Shown: in pieces, positions 10,779 through 22,700 of the stretch
Layout of the letters: each line of letters begins with the position of its first letter
Numbering within the stretch: position 1 is the stretch's first letter
Assembly (NCBI GenBank): GCA_012932295.1
Contig: JAAONU010000004.1
Location: 21,770,872-21,834,871, forward strand
Source: Cyclina sinensis
Taxonomy: Eukaryota; Mollusca; Bivalvia; Venerida; Veneridae
Direction of reading: 5' to 3'
DNA length: 64,000 nucleotides
Notes under the pieces: generated by a model
Database searches by the model: none
What the model saw: the letters and a program-made list of their open reading frames with translations, nothing else
What the model was told of the DNA's origin: nothing
Made by a program: the position numbers and the translations under genes

Positions 10779-13700
10779 ATGAATCCAGTGGACCACAAAG
10801 CCTTTATTCTCTCTTACAAATCAGATGAAATTGGTAAGTCTTTAACTTTTTGTTCTGCGGTATTTAAATTGTTCCTTACACTGTTACGTTTTGCCTAAGT
10901 ATTACATGTAAATACAAATTACAAGCCTAGAAAAAAGACCTCTATGTGATGAAATTTTCGTCTTGTACACTCTTTAAAGGATATAGCCATGTGTTGGTGA
11001 ATTCATTAAGGAATTTTAAAGTTATAACTACATTGATATGTCATTTGATTTTAGTTACTTTCTGTAGTTGTATCACTTAAGTATCATTGTAAAATCGAGT
11101 GTTCTATGATGCAGTGCTATGGTAAGTCATGCCAAGTCACAAAATGTTGTTTTCAGACTTGCTTAACAGTGCAACATGTGAATTTTGCCTGCTTGAAAAC
11201 TATTTTGTATACTTTTAAATACTTAATCTATCTTTCATATAAAATACTAATTTAACATTATTTTACATGATAATCTTACATGCAAAATCATCTGAATTGC
11301 AGATCGTCTGGCCCACAGAGCTATTGATGGAGTCAGAAGTAACAAGATTCGCCCAGTCGACTATGAAAAGTTACGGAACCTAGCAGCTGAGAAAAAATTC
11401 TCAGCACATAAAACTTTGTTGAAAGTGAAAAAGTTTGAACATTTGTCAAAACAGAATAAGGAAAATCATCTGTTGAAACAACACAAGATGGTTTGGCAAA
11501 AAGAGTTTATTAAACTGAACAGTGTAAGAAAGAGAACACAGGCTGAGATAGACAATCATATAAGAAGTAACGCAGTTGACAGTGGGATTTGTGCCCAGAT
11601 GTATCAGGAGTTTGAAGATTATCAGTCACGATTAGAGTCTGAATTTACAACTTTTAAACAGGCTACAACAGAACCTGTCTGGAATTTACGGTAAAGTTCA
11701 ATTAAGCTTTTTTTTCAACTAGAAAAGAACCAGTCAGCATCAGCTTCATTAATTATTTATTTACATGTATGAAACTGGTACATTTGTAATTCAGTATCTA
11801 TAAAAAACATACATGTATATTGTATAATTAAAATGCATTAACAGTTCTGTTTGTTTTGTCTGTTGTTGGGTTTTTTCACTCAAAAGAAAAAGAAAGTTCG
11901 TAATATTGAGTAGCAAAATACATTTTGGTTTCCCTTATTGGCATATTTGAGTAAAATAACTAAATGCTGTTTTTTTTAAAGACTGTTCAAATATAATACC
12001 AAACATTTGTGAGTTGTAACGGAGAGTTTAAAACTTCGTCAGACATTTTTGCTTTTGTATCCATATGTAATATTCTGTGCCAAATAAAGTGAGTGTCATT
12101 TGCAGGGAGGATTTACAATACTGGCTGAAGGAGAACTTGGAAGATTTGAGGCTAGGTGCACCTGATACAGTAGAGAAACATAAGGAGATAAAGTCGATGG
12201 TAGATTCTGTGAAGGCCCAGCAAGAACAAGTGATGGAAAGACTTAAACATGAGCAGATCTGTCTAGAACAAGAACTGAAAATTGGTATGTACCCTGCTTA
12301 CTTTTTTCTATTTTTAGATTTATCAGTTTATTTAAGCTCAGTTAATATACTCAGTTTAGATAATTGCTGTTGACAGTTCTAACATGGTAGATACAACCGT
12401 TAGATCAGAGCCAGGAAGCAATGTATGCCACTGTTGGCCAGTCAAGCAGGGTTCCACTTATCACTTGTTGAACCAGGCAGATGTGTATGCACCACTGAGC
12501 TGTCAAAGCCCAAATAATTACAAGTGACATTCTAGCCAGGTTTTAGGCTGCTTGCAAACCCTTATAAAAGGTTATAATTGATGAGTAATGTAAAGAAGGA
12601 AACAGATATCACAGAAGTTAAATGGGAAAATAAAAGATTTTAAAGTTAACTCAGAAAACAAGTTGGTTTTTAAATGTGTCCTAGTAGTTTAGCCTAAAAT
12701 AGTTACTCTACATTCATATATTAAACATGTTTTTTCAAACATATAGAATTGAAAAAAAGGTATGAGCTATGAAAGTGTGCAACAGACAACATACATGTAC
12801 ATGTACATGAACTTGGGCATTGGCAGCAAGACGATATGGCTATATATCTAAACAGTAGTAAGTGTTCTGTTTGGAGTCTAATAGAAAGCACACTATAATT
12901 CTCTCAAGTTTAGAAACGTCTAAATATCTACCATGTTTGTAATGGATTTTACAGGTGAATTTGGGGAAATGGGAAGTGCAAACTTGTACCGCAGACCTCA
13001 CATACAACAGGGCATACCAGAAGAGGCCTTTGACCTAGAGTGCCCAGATGAAGACCTTAAAGCTAACGTGTTAAAGGAATTCCTGGTTGTAGATGAAAAA
13101 TACTTAGAAAGATTGAACCATTTAGAGGCAGATCATGAATGGACATTGAGGTGTGTTGCTAAATAAAATCACACAATTTGGATTAATTTGGTATAGCGGG
13201 TTAACAATTCAAAAATGTTTGATACAAATACTTCTAAAAAACTTTAGGATTACTCAGACAAACATTCTGTCTGGTGGTAGTCCTGTATAAGAAACAAAAG
13301 TAGGATACTTTGAAAATTGTAGATTATTTACTTTGATATAATTATACCTCGTTATTAGGAAAAGTGTTTTCAGGTTCTGTGAAGTTATTGCTTGTATAAG
13401 ACTTTTGAAAAGGATATTTTCTTGGGGGCTCAGTGGTTCAGAGCGTTTGTCTGGCTGTGGTTTAAAAAGTTTCAAATTCAAATCCTGACCAGAGCAAGGG
13501 GTGTGTCCTTTGGCAAAGACTACTAAGCCACACATACTTCAGTTCACCCAGCTGTGAATGGCTACCAGTAATGAATTAGTACCAGTAATGAAAGTTACTG
13601 GCACTTCCATCATACCATTGTTTCCACCTGGAGTAGTGTCTCAAGAAAAATATAAAAAAGGATAGCTTTTATTGCAAGTGAGAAAAAACAAATTTGTATG

Positions 13701-16700
13701 CACATTTGCAATGTAATTCTTTAAATCAACATTAGACCTGGTAGAATTGCATTTTAGTTGTATCACATCTTTTATTCTTAACAAAATTACTGAAGGGACC
13801 CATTAATGTTTTCATAGTACACAGAAATTGTGTGATTCATCTATGTTTTAAACAAAAACAAACTAAGAATGCTTTCTGAATTATATAGATGAAACTTGGA
13901 GCTAATGTTCTTGACATTGTCAAAGAAATTTGAAAATCTTTATTGCCAATTACATGTACATTACATGTAGAAGCAGAGATTCTGAAATGTTTGCCAAATC
14001 ATGACTGGTTGAGAAGAAAATATATTTCTTACTTTCCAGTCATGGCCTGTATGGTGGTTGGGAGGAAATGGACCATACAAACTTTGTTGTAATCTACGAC
14101 CAGTACCCATATGATCTTGCCAATAGGCGTATGCTCATTATTGACAGAATTAAACGGCAGGTGCCTGGTAAAACAAGAAAAGATATTGTAAGTGCAGTCT
14201 TAAATTACTGTCACTCTGTATAGTAAATCAACCTTATTTATATCTGTGGTGCATTTTATTGATTAAAATGTAATCTGTTTCAAATGGCTTCTTTATTTAA
14301 ATGCCAGTTATAAAAACCTTATGCTTTTATGTGTTGTTTTGTGCTGTCTTTTGCTTGGATCACAAATGCTACTCTTCTTTTTTAGGACTTTTTTTGCAGA
14401 GAAATATTCTTAAAAGAAACAGAAACCTCATTTTTATGACAAAATCTTCTCCTGCAGTTTTGTACTAGAATAATAGTAGAATAAATTTAATGCAATTCTA
14501 ACTAGTTTGTTTTCATTGGTTTTGATGTATGACATGTTCTTGCAGAAACTTTTAGATTTTTGTCCTGAAAATAGGTTTTAGTAGATTGAAACAATGATTT
14601 TAATAAGACATTCAAATTTGGTAAAAACATTGTCCCATGTTTTTATCTGTTTGTATATTTGTTTGTCACAAAGCTTTAACCTTTTTGAGGCCCTTCTTGG
14701 GGGGCATGGCATTCATTCGAACATAGCACTTGTTCTTTTTGAATAATGATCTGCAGAATTCCAGAATATAACAGGAAATCCTCTACAATAGTCCTCTTCT
14801 GAAACTGTTTTCCTAACTCTAGGTAGAGCATGAACATTGGTGGGACACATACAAGTTTTTCAACCAGAGAAGTAAGGCTATAATGACAGACTGGAAACGA
14901 GACAGAGATGAACTAATGGAGAAGGCACGGATGGTGTTCACAGAGGCATGTGTTGCTCATGAGCTTGAAGAAGTGAAGTTAGAATACATGAAGAAACATG
15001 AAGCACTTAGAGATGCACTTTATAATCAGGTAATATTCTAGATATTACATATCTGGGGGGGGGGGGGGGAAAGGAGAAAACATATTTAAGTTTCAAAGTT
15101 AAAAAACAAAGGATTCTATGAAATAGCACCCTGATAGTTTGTAGTTAAAGGCTGGTAATTCTGTATTAGTTTGGAAACAATTTCTTGCAACTTATTTCAT
15201 ACTGATGGCTTTAAGGCTAAGACAAGTAATCATACCTGTGTGGAATATGTAAAGTCACTGGATTACTCTCATCGCTGGTGGCAGTTGAACGAGTGATGTC
15301 TGGATCTGGTGTCTGGCATTCTTATCCTGCTAGTTCATTTACAGATAATAGTTAAATCTTTAATTGCCTTCTTTAAATCTGCAGCTTTCAAACTCAAATT
15401 TAAATAGACGTATTAGATCAGTAAGTTTGGTGCTTATTCATGTCGCTTTAAATCACTGGAATAAGGTGTTGGTTCACAATTTTGATTCCAATTTTGTGCT
15501 GTAGCCACAAAAAAGGATAATTTTTTCCTCATTTTTCTCCTATGTGTTAAAAAGTGAATTGAAAATAGTGCAATGCTGACATAGGCTGTTTTTATCTTAG
15601 GTTAAACAATGGAGAGAACAGAAGATGGAGATGATGACAATTCAAGCTGAGCTGTGGAACCAGCAAAGAGAGGAATTACAGAAGAAAATGGAAGAAGAAC
15701 AGGAGAAAGAATCAAAACGAAGAGAAGAGGATAAAAAACAGGTACAGTCAAAACACACGTTTTTCACATTAGGTCATGCATCATTCTTTTGTGACAAAAG
15801 GTTCTTAAAATATTGGATAGTTTTTGACATTTGCTGTAATTTTTTTTTCTATCAAATTCATTTCATTGGAACAGCTTCCAATTGTGTTTGATCATTTCCA
15901 CGTGATCAAGTTGTAAGTTTCTACAACTTTTTCAGATTTTTTTTTATTTCAACAAAGTTTCAAGAAATAGTGTCTTTAACAAGTATTTGTTAAAGCTTGT
16001 ACTATATAACTGCATACACTATGTCTTAACAAATATTTTGTTAAACATAAACCAAATTGTTTTGGTGTAATATCAAGGCTCTTTAACAATTATATGTTAA
16101 GATGGCTTTTGCTTAGACTATCATCAATTGGACATCAGAGTTTAACAAATCTTTGTTAAACTATTCTCGTCACTTGACAGAGATGTGGAAAGAAAATCGG
16201 CTGAATTGTTAACAATTATTTGTTAACATCTCTGTTCGCTGTTACTGAATCTACCGTCAGTCAGAGTTTAACAAATCTTTGTTAAAGCTTATACCATTCT
16301 CAGTGAAAGAGATGCAGAAAGAAAATATGCCGAATTGTTAACAATAATTTGTTAACATCTCTGTTCTCTGTTACTGAATCTACCATCAGTCAGAGTATAA
16401 CAAATCTTTGTTAAAGCTTATACTATTCTCTTCACTTGACAGAGATGTGTAAAGAAAACTGGTCGAATTGTTAACAATAATTTGTTAACATCTCTGTTCT
16501 CTGTTACTAAATCTACCGTCAGTCAGAGTTTAACAAATCTTTGTTAAAGCTTATACTATTCTCTTCACTTGACAGAGATGTGGAAAGAAAATATGCCGAA
16601 TTGTTAACAATAATTTGTTAACATCTCTGTTCTCTGTTACTAAATCTACCATCAGTCAGAGTTTAACAAATCTTTGTTAAAGCTTATACTATTCTCTTCA

Positions 16701-19700
16701 CTTGACAGAGATGTGGAAAGAAAATTGGTCGAATTGTTAACAATAATTTGTTAACATCTCTGTTCACTGTTACTGAATCTACCGTCAGTCAGATTTCAGA
16801 ACATAACAAATATTTGTTAACGATTATATGAGAATCATCAGTTGGCAAAGATATTCAATCGGCATCGGCTGAATATCAATGATTTTAACAATATCTGTTA
16901 AGATGTTTAATCTTGAATGTATTAACATTCTGATTTCAGAAATAAACGAACCTTCATAAAATGATTATTAGTTATTAATGATGAAGAATAAACATCAAAG
17001 TGATGCATATTTCCCATTTACATATTTGTCAAAAAAGCTAAAATACTGAGTGAATAAATCTTGAAAAATAAACTTAATATGGCATTTATAGAAACAATTA
17101 TTAATTTTACCGGTTTTAAGCCATTACAAATATACTGTGAACAATGTGTTTTGCTGATAACCATGAATTAAAAAAGATATTATATAAAAGGCCTTCACTT
17201 TTATCGGTAAAAAATTTACCCCTTTAGTCACGTTGTAAATACTTTAGTTATAACATTAATGTTGAGGCAATCTAATAACTAGATGCCGTGGCTCAGTGGT
17301 CTAAGTCGTTGCTCTATATTACTGACTGAAAGGTCGTGGGTTTGAATCCTGGTAAAGTCAAAACCTTTTTTTTCAGTTTTCATGGTGTATAGAAGCATAA
17401 TATTATATTTTTTCCATAGTATATTAAATCCTCTTAAATTTGAAAGAATAAAAAACTTCAGCAAAATTTTGTGAGTCAGTCGCTTTAAATAACCTTTACC
17501 CATAACAAAATTATATCCAGTCAATGCTGTGTAACATTGTCTATACAAATATATCAATGTATCTAAAATCTAAAAATGAAAGAATGCAACCGTTAAGCAA
17601 GAAAACATAACATTCAACTTGAAAACACAAATTAAATTTGTCCATATATATAATTTCCTTTACATTTCTGTCAGTATTTTCCACTTAATTAAAAGGTACA
17701 AAAACATTTTTTGCCTGACCATTATAATATTGCAAATCCAACATTACTTACTTTATTTAACACAATCTATTGATGACCCGAATTCACCTTGAAGATGAAA
17801 TGTCTAAGCACACTGATTTTTCTGTCCGAAGTTTAATTACCACTAAACCATTAAATTTATGCCTTCTTTTGTTCTGTGAGAGTGTTTAAATTAATGAGCC
17901 CTTTACAAAATGAAATCATTTGGTACTGTGGTGTAAATAGGACACTCTTGGTTGCTACTCACTCTTTGTTTACACTATTCAGCATTTTATGATCTCCATG
18001 GGAATTGTCTTGATTTGTTGAACTGTGGCTGCTCAAGCATGTAATGTTAATTTCACCTCAAGCAATGAAAATCCCATTTAACTTAATCATGGCACTGGTC
18101 AGAAAACCAGATTCATATATACAGTCCTATGAAATACCAGGGAAAATCGGCTCAATCTGAGCCAAGTCTTATCAGTAAGCATATCAGTGAGAATTGCCCC
18201 TTACAGTTATAAATCAATTAGCACCAGCTTGTGTTTGTTTATAGTCTGCTGACCACTCCAGTTATGTATTAATGTTATTCCTAAGATTTTACTGCAGCAA
18301 CATCTTCATTATCTGTGTTTAACCAAATCATGTAGAAAATTAGAAAATAAAATTATAAGTAGATCTATTGATTGTTAGCATACTATTCATTTTTGAGTAA
18401 TAATGACTTCTTTAATACAACAAAATCAATTTTAATATTTGATTTTGTTGTATTATTTTTGTTACAAACGGGATGAGATCATTTAATTTAAAATGAAGCC
18501 TTTTTATTTGTATACATATAGGATATCAAAGTGTTTTTGAGATTTTATTATTTTATTTTGCTTTGATTTTTATCATACCTGAATTAAAGAAGTACTTTAT
18601 TTCTGGTCATGAAATAAGAGATTTTATTGTGTTTGTTTTCAGCCCTTTTCTGAACTACATGTTCTTGAGAATAATGACAATATGTTAAAGCCAGTGTGTG
18701 TGTGTGCGTGTGTGTGTGAATGTGTGTGTGTTGTTTTAAAAAAAATACTTTAAGCCAACCAACACGCTTGTAGAATATTTCAATTTCACAAGGGAACTAA
18801 AAGTCGAAATAAAAACCATAAATGAGCAGGAAGTTATTTGTGTTCAAGGACTACTCCGATATATAAAACTGCAGAACATAGTAATCAACACGAAGACAAT
18901 ATATTAAAGTATCAAGGTTTTATATGACACATTAATTGAATCTAGTATTATGAAGATCTTTAGGACATTTCACTATACGAAAGCAATATTTTATTTTTAA
19001 GCTCAATTTATTAACAGCATTTATTGAAAAGAAATGGAAAAATATATGTATGTTTGAACATCACCTCATGATGTCAAATTCAATAAATATTGTGAATAAA
19101 CTTATGAAGACCTGCTTGAGAAAAAATCAAACAACCTTCAAGATTTACTGAAACTGAAGAATTTCACTGAAGCCATTACGAAAAATGTCAAAACAAAAGG
19201 CTAAAACCAGAACGGATAGAAAATTAGCTGGAGAAGAGAGGGATGGAATAAAACTGAAAGCAAGATATTTGCATATACCTCAAATCTTAGATTTTTTGTT
19301 TAAAGAAAAAACATTCCAGAAACTGTACAGTCCTCAATAATTTTATGCGCTGTCTGTGTTTCATCATGCCGCCACCCTGCAGACATAAATGTTTATATAT
19401 AAACAAATTCAAATGATCTGGAAGAAAACATTAATATTGCAAAACTTTGTGCATTGCGGTTGCTCAGAATGCACATTGAAGATATGACACAGATGATCTG
19501 AATAACACATTTAAATATTGAAGATATATCTGCAGTTAGAGGCATCTTTTAAAACGAGTCAAGTTCAATACAGAATTCAGTATAAGATTCATTAGTGACA
19601 GAAAGTGTAGAAGATACTGATGGCAGATTATATGAAGCTCTACAAGAAGAAAATGAAATGAACAATTTCATACACACTCTTGGTTTTGAGCCACATAGAC

Positions 19701-22700
19701 CACCTAAAATGATAACTTTGCACCCTCCACCAGTGACTGGAAGAGATGATGCCATAACAAAGCTGCAAGAGGTTTAAGAGGATATTCTCATCAAGACAGA
19801 TCTTGAAGATCGGAAAGGCAGTATGAAATATCATTTGCACCTGACAACAAAAGTGGAGCAGATTCATTCAAAGCAGGAAAAGAGACAGAAGTACCATCAA
19901 TTTCTTGTAGAATTTCCTGTCATGCATCTGAGAAAATCAAAAATTATAATTCCTGTAAGTGCATAAACAGATGCTGGCCTACTTTACACTTTTAAATACA
20001 TGAGAGGCGATGAATGTATAGAATGGAAAAAGCTGATGTCAGTAGAACACATTGACACATTGACATTGTCTAACTGTAGGTTTTCAGCTGATGTCAGTAG
20101 AACACATTGACACATTGACATTGTCTAACTGTAGGTTTTCAGCTTGCATTAATTCAAAAATTCTTTCTGAGTCGCACCTCAGCAGAACAATAATTATATC
20201 AAATCAATTATTTCAATGCAGATTTCTGAAGAATCAGGCCAGACTATCATGATTTCATAAAAAAGAGGTGAAAATAACAATGGCACATTTGCTCTTCATT
20301 TTGAAAGTATGCGTCATTGTCAAGCGATATTTGCAATTGATTTTGCAGAATGACTAGAAGGAGCAGAAAAGTACTTTCTACCTCTTGCAGCTGATATAGA
20401 TTTAAAGTTTCAAGAACCAAAGGAAAGCTGCTGCTATCAAGAATGCTAAGAACGGAAAGTTGCTACTTTCATTGATTCTGACACTGACACCATTAAATTG
20501 TTTCTATTTAGTTCACCTTTTTATAGCACATGTTAATTTACAGTGACTAACACACAGTTCATTTAAAGGTGCATAAAAAGGCAAATGTTTATCGACATTT
20601 ATGTAAATATTGTGAAAAGCACATGTTGGCTTGTTGAAAAACATCAGAATTCAAACCTTTTCATACTTTTATTGATATGTCTTACCCTGGTAGTCACAGA
20701 GGAGAGACTGTCTTCATATGTCCTGCATTAAATTCGATAGTTAGTGTGCTGTTGCTTTTATGGTAAACCACAGTTTCAATGACTGTAATTGCATGGATCT
20801 GAGTCCTCTTCAAGGGAAAATACATCTATCTTGCATTTTTTAGGTGAATAGAAGGATGCAATTACACTGTATATTTTCCTCTCTTCGATTTCAAAAAAAT
20901 TATTTGTGAACAAATATATTAAAGCGACTGACTCACAGACGATGATAAAAAGAAAATGTTTATACATCTTGAAATTCTCGCTGTAATCGTGAAGAACATA
21001 TTTAAACTAAGTAACTGACTCAGTTTTTGTTACAGAAAAACATCAAAACATAAAGTTTTACACACTTTTATCGGTAAAAAATTTACCCCGTTGGTCACGG
21101 GGTAAATACTATAGTTATAACATTAATTCTGAGGCAATCTAATAACGAGACGCCGTGGCTCAGTGGACTAAGTCGTCGATCTATATTTTACTGACTGAAA
21201 GGTCGTGGGTTCGAATCCTGGTTAAGTCAAAACTTTTTTTTTCAATTTTCATGGTGTATAGAAGCATAGTATTATATTGTTTCCATAGTATATTAAATCC
21301 TCTTAAATTTGAAAGAATAAAAAATTTCAGCAAAATTTTGTGAATCAGTCGCAATGTTATTTTTGTCTTATTTACTTCATTTAAAAAAACTGTCTTACTT
21401 AAACCTTAAAACTGATAAATATAGAAATGTTATGTTAAAAAACAGACAGTTAATATATAATGTATTCATATTAAATATGTTATCCCACACGCATCCATCA
21501 TCTTTTGGATTTGTTAGATATAGTATACCCCCACCCCACCCATTTTGTGGTGGGGGTATAATAAGTGTTGAAGAGCGACAGTAAACAGCGACTTTTTTAA
21601 ATTTAATTTGACGACAAGAAAAACTGCTGTGTGACAGGTTTTATGTTTCATATTGTTACATGTTTCATGCATTCCAAATCCCTATTTAACACTTTTCAGT
21701 TTCAAGAATTCATGCATTCCAAATCCCTATTTAACATTTTTCAGTTTCCAAAATGAATTCTTACACTATCTGCATTTCGCGGACACTTAACAAAGAAGAA
21801 ATTAACCTTTATATATCATACACGTTATATCACACAAAACACAAGTGGGCGACTGCTGACGTCACAGCAAACATCACCGTTAAATAGTGCACATACTTTG
21901 CCCCTTATAAATACACGTACGTGTTAGAATGGACTAGATTTTAAAATTCTCATGATCTACTCTCGTATAAATCATGGTTTCTCATTCATAAGCATATTCA
22001 TCTAAATTAAATTACTATGCATTTGAACTAGACACTGTGATAATATTCAATGGTATATCTCTCAGACTTAAAATTTATTTCCGAATTAACACCAGAACAA
22101 AATGCTTTGACAATTTTTCATGGAGTATAGTTTAATAATATGCCTCATAGTTTGTATGATTGCATATAAAGTAGATATTGCAATTTAATTTTAACTACTT
22201 GTGTTATAAAACAGTCTTACAAGCTAAAATACATTCTGGAGATAAAAATATAAAGTGGAGAACTATTAATCTCTGATAGGTAGCTTCAATTTACAAAATC
22301 AAATGTTGTAATCACAGTCAAAATTAAAACCTAACAGTTACTATTCATGCTAAGAAATTAGGATAATACCATCACTTATACAACTTTATGTTAAAACACT
22401 GGGGCTAATTTAGACTGGTTTCAGGCCCAGCAATTAATATGCTATTCCATAGTTATGTTAATTACTATTAAGTCCCTTTCAAATTACAGCTCTATCTTTA
22501 CTTGGCTGGGATTATATGATTGCTAGGAGAGGAAAAATGTTGTTATTGAAGGGGTAAAAACATTTAGTATATCAGTGTGTTAACATAAAAAGAAAAGGAT
22601 CATACAGCCTGCAGCCAGGCTAGGGCTTATCAACTACACATTGCACTTGGTTTGACCGATAATCAGAGGTCAAGTTTGTAACATGTTACATGTTAGCACA

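Noticed and set aside
15842..15870. Target-site duplication of the 12.6-kb element
   Set aside because: No 4-10-bp match was found between the bases left of 15870 and right of 28462 at any plausible boundary, so none is claimed.
15625..15891. An 88-residue plus-strand protein
   Set aside because: It is CCDC148 exon 7 read through its splice donor at 15741 into the intron.
15870..16920. A CRISPR-like array, because of regular dyad repeats
   Set aside because: The spacers are themselves repeated, the arms are mirrored 11 kb away, and the host is an animal.
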